This document shows, one piece after another, positions 1 to 7,934 of a stretch of 64,000 nt of DNA (position 1 is its first letter; each line of letters begins with the position of its first letter). The DNA is taken from positions 806,001 through 870,000 of the forward strand of contig JADIYP010000002.1 in the NCBI GenBank assembly GCA_016705235.1. Direction: 5' to 3'. Origin of the DNA: Candidatus Leptovillus affinis. GTDB lineage: Bacteria; Chloroflexota; Anaerolineae; Promineifilales; Promineifilaceae. Made by a program: the position numbers and the translations under genes. The notes under the pieces are model-generated. The model did no database searches. It had not been told where the DNA came from and saw nothing but the letters and a program-made list of their open reading frames with translations.

Positions 1-108
1 AGAGCAGTATCGTTTAGTGCAGAGCTCAAAGAAGGCATTGATAACGGATGCCAGAATCACCAGCCCGCACAAAATCCAGACCAGTCGCGCCACGGTTTTA
101 GCACTCAT
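1..108 (-). CDS. Membrane protein, N-terminal part only (runs off left edge)
   Basis: The ATG at 108 (complement) opens 36 codons without a stop to the window edge. The peptide starts MSAKTVARLVWILCGLVILA, a short basic start followed by one membrane segment. Its start overlaps the stop of the upstream gene by four bases (ATGA), a sign of translational coupling. The N-terminus resembles that of the upstream protein (basic residues, then L-x-W-x-L-C and a hydrophobic helix), so the two are probably tandem paralogues of a sensor-like membrane family. Nothing can be said about the missing C-terminus; a kinase domain is possible. Confidence 0.6.
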   Translation of the reverse strand, partial: MSAKTVARLVWILCGLVILASVINAFFELCTKRYCS

Positions 109-1313
109 TGTTTCACCTCTTTCAACCAAATTGTCACTTTTTCCGGCTGCATCGTTTCCTGCACCACGCGCAGCAGTTCCGCTTGCAAGGCTGCCATGTC
201 CGTTTCATCCCGCGCCGTTTGCGCGAACTGCGCCAGCACCTGCTGCGCATCATACTTTTTGCGGAAGAAGCGGCGGTCGATGAACGCCTGCACCCGCTGC
301 CGTAAGGGAGCAAACAGCGCCGCGATGACCAGCGTCGAAAAGACAATGATCAGCGGCGATTGCTCGCCTGTGGCTTGCCCTACTAAGCTTTGCAGCAGAA
401 TAATGGTGCCGAAATAGACGAGAGCGAGAACGGCCGTTAACACAGTGTAAACGGCCGTTTTCCGAATAATCACATTAATGTCAAACAGTTGGTAGCGTAG
501 AATGGCAATCGCAATAGCCACGGGAAAGGCCAGAATGGAAAGCGTAAATATTAAATTTACCCAGCCGTCCATGGCACTGGATTCCTGAGTGCCGTTGAAA
601 AAAAAAGGCGCATAAACAAGAATGAATACAGCGCCCACATAAAGCAGCCATTTAATTTGCTGGCGTTCTACCATGTGGGCGTGCCGATAGCGGCTTAACA
701 AAGAAACCACACTGGCCGAAAGAACCGTTAATAACCCCACACCCCAGATAATCAGAAAAGGCCCTTCAAACCAGGCCAGCGGAATAAACCCAATCGGATT
801 GGGTAATGTCCAATCGTAATTGGTGGGACTGTAGGGGTCAACGAAAAGCGTTACGGTAATGAAAAACAGCCACATGCCCATGGCCAGCCAGTTGACCCAG
901 TTCCACCTGGGAGAAGGAGGAAGACCGGTAGGAAAGTGCAGCGGGATGAGGAAGATGGCGAAAATGATGGGTATCCACGACCAGCCATCGAACCAGATTA
1001 ACAGGAAAACGCCCAGGGTGAGACGGGGTGGCGGGGCAGCTAGAGAATAGAGGTTTGGGAGGGCTGTCACCAGTGCGGGTAACATGAGCAGCCAGCCAAC
1101 GCGGTTTCGTGGCTGATGGGCAATGATCAGCGCCGCCAATGTCGAAAAGAGAACAGGCAGCGCCCAGTTCCAGCCTACAGCCTCTACCAGACCAGCCAGT
1201 GTGAAAAGCCCATTTTGCGATAACAGCCAATGAATCAAAGTAGCTGACGCAACCAGCACACAAAAGAGGCATAACAGCCAGGCAAGCAGGACACTTCGTT
1301 TTAGATGGTTCAC
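105..1313 (-). CDS. Polytopic membrane protein resembling the sensor half of Chloroflexota histidine kinases
   Basis: The 402-residue protein has about nine or ten hydrophobic helices (roughly residues 9-29, 48-66, 73-92, 112-128, 139-158, 184-206, 221-239, 255-275, 290-310, 322-336). The cytoplasmic tail from about residue 348 starts FFRKKYDA. This layout, including RQQIKWLLY near 217-225, is the sensor and linker part of many Chloroflexota kinases, but the tail ends after about 55 residues with no DHp or ATPase domain. The start overlaps the methyltransferase stop by four bases and its stop overlaps the next membrane gene, so the three are likely co-translated. The role is unknown; it may form a split sensor with the truncated downstream gene. 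Confidence 0.7.
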   Translation of the reverse strand: MNHLKRSVLLAWLLCLFCVLVASATLIHWLLSQNGLFTLAGLVEAVGWNWALPVLFSTLAALIIAHQPRNRVGWLLMLPALVTALPNLYSLAAPPPRLTLGVFLLIWFDGWSWIPIIFAIFLIPLHFPTGLPPSPRWNWVNWLAMGMWLFFITVTLFVDPYSPTNYDWTLPNPIGFIPLAWFEGPFLIIWGVGLLTVLSASVVSLLSRYRHAHMVERQQIKWLLYVGAVFILVYAPFFFNGTQESSAMDGWVNLIFTLSILAFPVAIAIAILRYQLFDINVIIRKTAVYTVLTAVLALVYFGTIILLQSLVGQATGEQSPLIIVFSTLVIAALFAPLRQRVQAFIDRRFFRKKYDAQQVLAQFAQTARDETDMAALQAELLRVVQETMQPEKVTIWLKEVKQ

Positions 1314-2080
1314 GGCCGTTTTCCCAACACAATAAAGCTCGTTTCATCTTCAGCGGCGGCATCAAACGTAAAATCCGCGTGAGCCTGCACCGCCTCAAAC
1401 CCAGTCGCCTGCAACAAAGCCAGCGCTTCCTCGACGGTGTACCAGGTCAGGTAAGGCGTCGCCGCAAACGAGTAGGATTCCACAATGTCACCATTTTGGA
1501 TGATTTCGTAGCGATCCTCCGTGTTTTGCAGGCGGTTAGGCACATCATAGCTGCAACGGAACCAGCGCCGGATGGTCGCGCCATCGCTGGGACGAATCGC
1601 TTCCTGGTCGATTTCCCAGGGTATCTCATCTTCCGGTTCAAACACCCGCAGCGACATCGCCAGCAAGCCGCCGGGGTTGAGATGGTCATAAAAGCGGTGC
1701 AGCGCCTGCTGTGCCTCGTCTCGATTTGTCAGATGCTGGAAAGAAGAGGAAGGCACGATAATGGTTTGGTAACGGCGCGGCAGGGCCAAGGCTTGCATCG
1801 TTTGCACCGTCAAGTTGGGCTGCACGCCCATCGCCTCTGCCTTCTGGCGGCAAATGGCGATCATATCGGCGGCATAATCAACGCCATCGATGTCGATGCC
1901 TTCGCCCAGGTAATCAAACAGCAATCGCCCCGTGCCGCAAGCGACATCGAGCGCCGGTTGACCGCTCTCTTGAATGAGCTTGAGAAAGTAGGGACGACTC
2001 GACCATTTCGAGGTGTCGCCGCGCAGTAAATCCCAGTATTCGGCGATGATACCGTTGTAATCGTAGGGTCGCGCTGTCAT
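1310..2080 (-). CDS. Class I SAM-dependent methyltransferase
   Basis: This 256-residue protein has a Rossmann-type methyltransferase core: motif I ALDVACGTG at residues 43-51, the acidic ribose-binding position in GVDYAADM near 68, and a post-core segment NPGGLLAMSL. The substrate is not evident. ATG 2080 was chosen because GGAGG lies seven bases upstream; an in-frame ATG at 2149 lacks such a site and would add 23 atypical residues. It is the first gene of a minus-strand unit whose next two members overlap by ATGA. Nearby kinase-like membrane proteins do not reveal the substrate. Confidence 0.85.
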   Translation of the reverse strand: MTARPYDYNGIIAEYWDLLRGDTSKWSSRPYFLKLIQESGQPALDVACGTGRLLFDYLGEGIDIDGVDYAADMIAICRQKAEAMGVQPNLTVQTMQALALPRRYQTIIVPSSSFQHLTNRDEAQQALHRFYDHLNPGGLLAMSLRVFEPEDEIPWEIDQEAIRPSDGATIRRWFRCSYDVPNRLQNTEDRYEIIQNGDIVESYSFAATPYLTWYTVEEALALLQATGFEAVQAHADFTFDAAAEDETSFIVLGKRP

Positions 2081-2462
2081 AAAACCTCCGCAATTGAGAG
2101 CCTGACAGGTTTCTAAAAACCTATCAGGTCTGCAAACCATTCCGCTCATTTACAACCAACACCAGCCCCAGCAGGAACCACGTTAGCACCCATAAATTTT
2201 CAGTCAAAAGTCGGCTCGTTGGATTTGGTGAGGATGGGTGGCAAACTCATCCTCACCAGAAAATAGTATACACCCTGCCATAACCGTATGAAATGGGATC
2301 CTCGATCAATTTATGCTGGCAATCACGGACGATTAGGAAAATGGTGAGGGTGATGCGGGCAAAACGGCCGTTTTGATACATACTCAGATCATATTTTCTT
2401 ACTATCAAAGCCAGAACGCCATAAACGGCCGTTCTGTTTTTCCTAAAGTGTCGCGCCAAAAC
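2081..2462. other. Intergenic spacer with a hairpin and two ACGGCCGT sites
   Basis: No gene is supported in this 382-base spacer. It holds an inverted repeat (2226-2236 against 2248-2258, 11-bp arms, 11-base loop) and octamers at 2364 and 2425. The promoter of the methyltransferase unit should lie here, but no convincing -35/-10 pair could be assigned. A short minus-strand frame (2253-2459) has no ribosome site or recognisable sequence. Confidence 0.5.
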
Positions 2463-3566
2463 CTAGGGGAAATGCAACGATGCTGGCGGCTGCCGGAACT
2501 GATACACCTCACAGATGATTCCTTTAATATGAGGAATAGTGTCTCTTGCTTGGTTTGGCGGCGGAAGCGGATTTTCTGAAGCCATTAAAGCATCTCCAGA
2601 AAAATCTAACAAAATGCGACGGCCTCTTAAGTCGTTGTTGTCCCAAATTTCAAGTAATGGGTTTGCCCCATCAGCATACCCAATTGCTAAAATTTGATGC
2701 TGGTTAGTGGGAAGTATTTCGTTCCCATAGATCAGGCCAATTGGCCATGCTGCTTCTTTGTCTAACAGCGATTTCAACGTTTCAAAGTGCTCGTACGTCC
2801 GATCCCGTAAGACGCGGGGGCCGCCTAAATTTAACAAATCACTTTCTTTCGCAACTAAAGCCCCAATCGCCGCACCTAAAGGGCCGCCGATCACTTGCCC
2901 AGCCGCTGCCCCAATGGCAACTGTCGCTAGCCGAGAAACGATCGGCATAATCTTCAACTCCATGCCCCATTCTAAAAAGGTAATGCCATTTAACTCAAGA
3001 CTATCAAGCAAGCGGTTCCAGATGTAATCATGCAAATCTTGTTGGGACTTATCTTTAAATTGTTTAATCGGCCAGCCCAAGGCAAAAAAGTCGAGTGCGG
3101 CAAATGCCATGCCCCCACAACGGCCGTATTCACGCGGAATACTGTCAACAAGCATCTCCAAAATAAGGTTGCGTAAAGGCGTAGTCACCTGTTCAACGAC
3201 AAAGGTGATCGCATTTGAAGGCAGTGTAACAGAGCCAATAACTGGGAGCGTCATACTTAATGCTTGTAAGGCAATTGTGATGTTTTGCGTCCCTAATAAA
3301 AACAAATGATCGATATGGGTGTTGTATCGTTCACGAAGAATGTGAGCATCTTCTGCCGTTATACCCCACGCCTTATCGGGGGCCGTCGAATTGGGGAATC
3401 CAAAAATATCCCTTGTTGGGTCAAACGGCCCTGTTTTACGCAGCAGCGCCGTCATCGAGCCATGTGGATCGTGTGGATAAATGTGCATGAGCCTTGAGAC
3501 GGTCGGGGCTGGTTTGGGCAGTAGCGACCGGTTGCGATAGCGCATCGCATCTCGTACTGTTTTCAT
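2463..3566 (-). CDS. Uncharacterised protein with a possible papain-like Cys/His/Asp constellation
   Basis: I do not recognise a named family with certainty. The 367-residue protein has no signal peptide. It carries GRCGGMAFAALDFF (Cys150), a glycine-zipper stretch at about 217-240 (repeated G-x3-G / A-x3-G), NQHQILAIGY (His290) and EIWDNND (Asp309/Asn310). A Cys in CGGM, a His in an HQxLAxGY strand and a nearby Asp/Asn are compatible with a papain-like cysteine hydrolase fold; this is an inference from motif spacing. ATG 3566 was chosen over 3620 because AAGGAA lies just upstream. The gene follows the glycine-rich repeat gene on the same strand, separated by a 232-base AT-rich spacer. Confidence 0.6.
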   Translation of the reverse strand: MKTVRDAMRYRNRSLLPKPAPTVSRLMHIYPHDPHGSMTALLRKTGPFDPTRDIFGFPNSTAPDKAWGITAEDAHILRERYNTHIDHLFLLGTQNITIALQALSMTLPVIGSVTLPSNAITFVVEQVTTPLRNLILEMLVDSIPREYGRCGGMAFAALDFFALGWPIKQFKDKSQQDLHDYIWNRLLDSLELNGITFLEWGMELKIMPIVSRLATVAIGAAAGQVIGGPLGAAIGALVAKESDLLNLGGPRVLRDRTYEHFETLKSLLDKEAAWPIGLIYGNEILPTNQHQILAIGYADGANPLLEIWDNNDLRGRRILLDFSGDALMASENPLPPPNQARDTIPHIKGIICEVYQFRQPPASLHFP

Positions 3567-3625
3567 GAGAATATTCCTTCTGCAATTGTAGCTTGGATCA
3601 ATTTGACGATATTTTGACAAGATGA

Positions 3626-3655
3626 TATTTACACTATGTTTGCACTTTATATCAA
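3626..3655 (-). promoter_or_regulatory. Candidate sigma70-type promoter for the 2463-3566 gene
   Basis: On the minus strand TTGATA (3655-3650) is followed after 18 bases by TAAATA (3631-3626). The surrounding spacer is AT-rich compared with the rest of the window. The match is moderate, and no start-site evidence is available. Confidence 0.3.
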
Positions 3656-3798
3656 CATAAAGTTTTTCCCTCTAGTGAGTTTAATAAGATGCGCATGTTC
3701 TGTAAGTAAGCTTTACCACTTGCTACCAGAGGTAATTTAGTTATGTAAATAAAAACCGCAAAGGTAGTGATTTAAAAAAATTGATCCAAGCCCTATTT

Positions 3799-4854
3799 TT
3801 ACCGGTTAGAGACTAAAACGGGAATCAAACCGCGTCCACTGGTGAGCGATTGAAGGGCTTTACCAATAACCGCTCCAAATGCGTGGAACGGATCGTCTGC
3901 TCGCATGGCGTGTCCGATGGTATCAGAACTGGTTAGCAGATCGCCTGCTGAGATCGCCCCATAATCTGCATCCACCATGCAATACACTTTGCCCATCAGA
4001 GCAATGGGCTGGCGGTTGGTTGAAGACGGCCGTTTGTCCAATACAATCCCCGGTTTATACGTCCCTGCACCAGAGATTACACCTGCCACCCGTTTATCAT
4101 ACGCCGCCTGACATGGTTCTAAAATACCATTTGCACCCAACACCATCACCATCCCTGGCTCAACCGGCTCATCATTCACAACATCAAACTCTTCCGCACA
4201 GTCTGCATTAGACAACACGACATCACCATCCACCACCAGTGTTTTTGTAATATGCACATCCCCAACAAAAAAACCGGCATGTCCGACCGCGCCCTTTTTC
4301 TCCGCATAAATGGCTGCGCCGAGTCCTGCTGGGTTTAAGTTATAGGCAGCAATCGCCGCATTAGCCGGAGACTGGGTTTCTGCATGAATGGCTACATTGG
4401 TTTGGCTATTTGCCACTAACCCGGCACCGTCTTTGCTTTTTGCTTTAACCCCAACACCAGCACCCTTGTGCTCGCCCCAGACTCCAGCTGGTTCATTTTC
4501 AATTCCTTCCGTTTCACCATAGACACCATTCCACTTTGTGCTTTTGCCAATAACGCCGCCTAAAGCACCTTCACCCATAACGCCTGCGCCACCTTTGGTG
4601 CTGTTCGTTTTGCCATAAACACCCATCCATGTGTCACTTTCACCCATAACACCGGTGCCTACCCCGGTGTTCTTGCCATAAACTCCTGCCCCGCCAGTTG
4701 TGCTTTCACTTAATCCAGCAACACCGTGCCAACTTTTCCCATCCCCACGTACACCAACGGCTGCACCTTCACCCTTTACACCAATGCCTTTTGATCCAGT
4801 TGATTCTCCCGTGATGGCAATGCCACTCTCTGTTGTTTCAATAAATTTAGGCAT
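3799..4854 (-). CDS. Glycine-rich repeat protein with conserved C-terminal domain (fibre- or surface-like)
   Basis: The 351-residue protein has an N-terminal half built of degenerate G-V-x-G-x-[SGT] units (GVYGK, GVMGE, GVIGK, GVWGE, about residues 10-150). Such repeats normally fold as stacked beta-turns, as in phage tail fibres and trimeric adhesin heads. The C-terminal half (about 190-351) contains DCAEEFDV, PGMVMVLG, RVAGVISG, MGKVYCMVDA and GRGLIPVLV, a block common at the ends of bacterial GVxG-repeat proteins. No signal peptide is visible. An AAGGAG site lies 12 bases before ATG 4854. A structural or assembly role is inferred. Confidence 0.65.
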   Translation of the reverse strand: MPKFIETTESGIAITGESTGSKGIGVKGEGAAVGVRGDGKSWHGVAGLSESTTGGAGVYGKNTGVGTGVMGESDTWMGVYGKTNSTKGGAGVMGEGALGGVIGKSTKWNGVYGETEGIENEPAGVWGEHKGAGVGVKAKSKDGAGLVANSQTNVAIHAETQSPANAAIAAYNLNPAGLGAAIYAEKKGAVGHAGFFVGDVHITKTLVVDGDVVLSNADCAEEFDVVNDEPVEPGMVMVLGANGILEPCQAAYDKRVAGVISGAGTYKPGIVLDKRPSSTNRQPIALMGKVYCMVDADYGAISAGDLLTSSDTIGHAMRADDPFHAFGAVIGKALQSLTSGRGLIPVLVSNR

Positions 4855-5009
4855 GATCGTTTCTCCTTATCATCTAATAGAATTTTTGAGTATATTCTGA
4901 ACGGCAGTCTGCGGCCGTCTCTGATAATCCACACAATACACCACGGCCGTCTGCTAATCGTTACGAAAATGTGCGTGGACTAAATTTGGCGCATGGCGGG
5001 CCAGGAATT

Positions 5010-6056
5010 TCACGCTTTAACGGCAATCACTAGACTGTTGCCAGGCAACTTGGATAAGCCGATAAAGCGAATGTCCTGGAAACCCGTTTGCACCAGCCAG
5101 CTTTTGATCTCATCACGTTCATGCACACGGCCGTCGGCCAGCAAATAATATTGCCAGGCAATCAGCCGAATCAGAGCATTGGTTGCCTGCCCCATCACAT
5201 TCCCCACAATCTGGTCCAGAATGACCACCCGCCCGCCCGGTTTCAGCGCCGCCGCCGCCCGTTGCAACAGGTCGATATTGCCCTCTGCGCCAAAATGGTG
5301 GATGAGATTAAACAGCAAGATCACATCGTGACCATCGCCCCAATCTGTTTGCCATAAATCGCCAACGACGGTTTTCACCCGGTCTTGCATCTGATACTGG
5401 GCGATGTTCTCCTGGGCCATTTGCGCCCCGGCGTGGCTGTCCAAAATGGTAGCGTGTAAGTTAGGGTGCTGTTGGCAAAATAGCAGGCTGTACAGACCAT
5501 GAGCGCCGCCCACATCCAGCAAGCTTTTGGCTTGTTCCGGCAAATTCACCTTGCGTACAACGTCTGCTCCGGCATTGTGGGCGCTCATCATCATTTGCTG
5601 CTGATAGGCCCGGTAGAGTTCGGGGCGACTGGCGGCCCACTCGTAAAAGTCATACGGCCGTTCTCCCGTTTGCAGCACCCCATTGGCGGCGGGCATCAAT
5701 TCCTGCGCCGCCGCATTCCAGAATGTAACCAGAGCCTCTAAATTGAAGGCATCATTGGGCAGCACCCATTTTTCGGTGAGGGGTGTGTTTTGGTAACGGC
5801 CGTTTACCTCCGCCACATACCCGATTGCCGCCAACGCCTCCAGCAGCATTTGCGTGCCCCGCTCCTGGCAATGCAGCTTTTCGGCCAACTGCTTAGGCGT
5901 CAGCGGCCCGGCGGCCAAGGCCGTAAACACCCCTTGCCGCACAGCCACCGAGATGGCCTGAAAAGCAAACAGGCCAACCACGTCAAGGATAGGGCTGGGG
6001 GCCATCTTCAGGCTGAAAAAGGCGGCTCGTTCAACGAAACTAGTTTGTATTGGCAT
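5010..6056 (-). CDS. O-methyltransferase of the acetylserotonin / hydroxyneurosporene type
   Basis: This 348-residue protein has the two-part build of dimeric small-molecule O-methyltransferases. An N-terminal winged-helix dimerisation domain (about 15-100, with LTPKQLAEKL) precedes a SAM-binding domain with LLDVGGAHG (motif I), TILDSHAG (acidic loop) and LFNLIHHF, whose His corresponds to the catalytic base in many members. The substrate is unknown. GGAG lies directly before ATG 6056; a longer in-frame start at 6191 would add residues unlike the family. The start overlaps the end of a truncated GNAT gene by 17 bases, so the two once formed one unit. Confidence 0.85.
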   Translation of the reverse strand: MPIQTSFVERAAFFSLKMAPSPILDVVGLFAFQAISVAVRQGVFTALAAGPLTPKQLAEKLHCQERGTQMLLEALAAIGYVAEVNGRYQNTPLTEKWVLPNDAFNLEALVTFWNAAAQELMPAANGVLQTGERPYDFYEWAASRPELYRAYQQQMMMSAHNAGADVVRKVNLPEQAKSLLDVGGAHGLYSLLFCQQHPNLHATILDSHAGAQMAQENIAQYQMQDRVKTVVGDLWQTDWGDGHDVILLFNLIHHFGAEGNIDLLQRAAAALKPGGRVVILDQIVGNVMGQATNALIRLIAWQYYLLADGRVHERDEIKSWLVQTGFQDIRFIGLSKLPGNSLVIAVKA

Positions 6057-6370
6057 CAAAATCTCCTTCCGGCATTGCCGGTCTGTGTCTGGTATACAGC
6101 CAAAATGGCCCGATCTCATCCCGGCTCGCTTTTTCAAATGCCATCCCCATTTTCCCGGCCACGCGGATAGACGCGACGTTTTCTTCATCAATCAGGCAAA
6201 CCAGGCGCGTCAAGCCGAGCGTGTCAAACCCGTAATCCAGGATCGCCTGCGCCGCTTCCGCCCCCAGACCCTGCCCCCAATGGCTGGGGGCAATCGTGTA
6301 GGCCACTTCCACCTCGTCCTGCCCGTCAATCGTCCAGGGCAGCAGCCCGCAGCGGCCAATGAACTGGTTT
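6040..6370 (-). pseudogene. 5'-truncated GNAT N-acetyltransferase (RimJ/RimL type)
   Basis: Read from 6370 down, the frame gives QFIGRCGLLPW, VAYTIAPSHWG, QGLGAEAA and RLVCLIDEENVAS, then a normal end. That is the C-terminal two thirds of a RimJ-like acetyltransferase, with the acetyl-CoA loop Q-x-x-G-x-A. The first 60-70 residues expected for the family are absent: upstream lie a run of 12 C, part of a GTAGGGGCGG-type spacer repeat and an in-frame stop. The longest ATG frame covers only 90 residues. It looks like a remnant or an assembly junction at the homopolymer. Confidence 0.7.
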
Positions 6371-6406
6371 CCCCCCCCCCCCGGTCCGCGAACCGCCCCT
6401 ACAAAA
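6371..6406. repeat. C12 homopolymer plus half of a palindromic spacer repeat
   Basis: Twelve C residues occupy 6371-6382. Then comes a GC-rich sequence (6383-6406) that reads on the minus strand as GTAGGGGCGGTTCGCGGACC, one arm of a palindrome of the type found between genes. The run sits exactly where the acetyltransferase gene loses its start. Confidence 0.6.
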
Positions 6407-6408
6407 TG

Positions 6409-7311
6409 TTACGAATTATTCGGCAGCGCGGGCAGCGATTGCAGATAAGCCCAAATCGCTTGCAGTTCGGTATCGCTCATCTGGGCAAAGTTACCCCACG
6501 GCATCTGCTCGCCATCCAACATCTCGCCGGATGGGGTAACGCCAGTACGGATAGCTTTTATGAAATCCTGCTCCGCCCAGCCCGCCAGCTCGCCGCCAGG
6601 GGTCAGGTTGGGGCCGGGAGGTGGGCCATCGTTCCCTACAACACCAGCCAGATTGGCGGCGTGGCACTCACCGCACATGGCAATATTGACGATGTATTCA
6701 CCATATTCGGCCGTTGCCCCTTCCGGCGGGCTGTCGCCACCGACTGCAGCATGGTCAATGCCGTCGATCTTCGTAAACTCGGCAAAAGCCACAAAACCGC
6801 CCATCACACTCCCCGGAAAACCAATCTGGCGTGGAGAAAAATCGCTATCCACGGGCGGAAAAGTTTTCAGGTAAGCAATCACGGCCGCCAGATCAGCGTC
6901 GCTGTAATGCGAGAAGTAGTTAGAGGGCATGATGGCCAGCACGCGGTTGTCGCCGCCAATGCCGTGACGGATGGCGCGTTCCCAATCCGCGTCGGTGTAG
7001 GTAGCGCCAATGCCGCCTTTGCCCGCTGTCAAATTGGGCGCGGGCAGGTAAATACCAATCTCGCCGTCCAAAAAGACATTTCCTTCTAATTGATCGCCGT
7101 GACAGCCACGGCATTGGCTGATTACATTGACCAGATGCTCGCCGCGGGCCACGGCCGTTTCATCCATCGTCACCGTCACCGGTTTTGTCGCCACCTCTGG
7201 CGCGTTGTTCAACCGTGATTTGCCCACAACATGCAGCACCACGCCCGCGATGAGCACAATGCCCATCACACTACCCAACACAATGCCAATCCATTTCAAT
7301 GCACGTTTCAT
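6409..7311 (-). CDS. Membrane-anchored diheme cytochrome c
   Basis: The 300-residue protein has one N-terminal membrane helix (residues 8-29) and two cytochrome c domains. Heme-binding motifs are CRGCH at 67-71 and CGECH near 212. Candidate sixth ligands are the methionines in IMPSNYFSHY and QMPWGNFAQM. It should act on the outer face of the membrane as an electron carrier, perhaps for an alcohol or aldehyde dehydrogenase or a terminal oxidase; no partner enzyme is adjacent. AAGGAGG lies before ATG 7311. The upstream membrane gene ends 10 bases away, which suggests one operon. Confidence 0.9.
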   Translation of the reverse strand: MKRALKWIGIVLGSVMGIVLIAGVVLHVVGKSRLNNAPEVATKPVTVTMDETAVARGEHLVNVISQCRGCHGDQLEGNVFLDGEIGIYLPAPNLTAGKGGIGATYTDADWERAIRHGIGGDNRVLAIMPSNYFSHYSDADLAAVIAYLKTFPPVDSDFSPRQIGFPGSVMGGFVAFAEFTKIDGIDHAAVGGDSPPEGATAEYGEYIVNIAMCGECHAANLAGVVGNDGPPPGPNLTPGGELAGWAEQDFIKAIRTGVTPSGEMLDGEQMPWGNFAQMSDTELQAIWAYLQSLPALPNNS

Positions 7312-7321
7312 TTGAGCCTCC

Positions 7322-7777
7322 TTATTGATTTTTGCGCAGACCCAGGCCCAGACCCAGGCCATAAACCCCATGCGCCAAAGCCATCTGCCAGGCGGCGATT
7401 TGGGCTAAGGGGGACGGCACGGCCGTAAACCACACCCCATACGCCACTGCCAGCAATACCAGGCCATAAACCATGCCCCACAGCGCCACCAGCCGGGACA
7501 CAGACGGCCGTATCCGTCCCATCGCCGCCAGCAACAGCGCAAACACCACGCCATAAATCGCCGCCACCGCCAGATGCGCCAGCAGCCCGGTCAGCCAGCG
7601 GCCATTTTGCGCCGGATCGAAATAACCCAGTGTCACCATCGGCGACCGGCCGCTTACAAAACCGACCAGCGCCAATACAACCGCCATCCCTACACCAGCC
7701 GGCAAACCGGCTACCAGACCGTCAACGGCCGTATCCCCCAGGCTCTTTTTCTTTTGGGCCACATAGGCTTTTCCCAT
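7322..7777 (-). CDS. Four-helix membrane protein of unknown function
   Basis: The 151-residue protein has four hydrophobic segments (about 20-42, 64-85, 92-115, 125-145). It resembles small integral proteins of unknown function found near c-type cytochromes and oxidases. Its stop is 10 bases before the cytochrome start, so joint expression is likely. No catalytic motif is visible. A member of a membrane redox chain is possible but unproven. Confidence 0.65.
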   Translation of the reverse strand: MGKAYVAQKKKSLGDTAVDGLVAGLPAGVGMAVVLALVGFVSGRSPMVTLGYFDPAQNGRWLTGLLAHLAVAAIYGVVFALLLAAMGRIRPSVSRLVALWGMVYGLVLLAVAYGVWFTAVPSPLAQIAAWQMALAHGVYGLGLGLGLRKNQ

Positions 7778-7799
7778 CGTTCACACTCCTTTGCCAGTA

Positions 7800-7831
7800 G
7801 ATGGGTCCAATCTTTGGCGATTGGACCCATC
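7800..7831. repeat. Intergenic hairpin, ATTGG/CCAAT family
   Basis: The arms 7800-7812 and 7819-7831 are exact reverse complements (GATGGGTCCAATC and its complement) around a six-base loop. It lies between the divergent starts at 7777 and 7935. It belongs to the family also seen at 15516, 36798, 45034 and 46272. Confidence 0.8.
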
Positions 7832-7922
7832 TGTATGTGTAATTCTGGCGTCACCATACCAAACGGCCGTCTCCCAAACGTTACGAAATACGCCCCTTAT
7901 CGCCTTTCGGAACGCAATTGGT

Positions 7923-7928
7923 TAAAAT
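7923..7928 (+). promoter_or_regulatory. Candidate -10 box for a leaderless regulator mRNA
   Basis: TAAAAT ends six bases before the ATG at 7935, so a transcript starting seven bases after the box would begin at the start codon. No ribosome-binding site is visible. The same geometry occurs at the TetR and LuxR genes (18360 and 21567). Confidence 0.4.
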
Positions 7929-7934
7929 ATGCCC

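Noticed and set aside
6085..7089. A 334-codon plus-strand frame opposite the cytochrome gene
   Set aside because: The two CxxCH motifs and the signal anchor prove the minus-strand reading; the plus frame is basic and low in structure.
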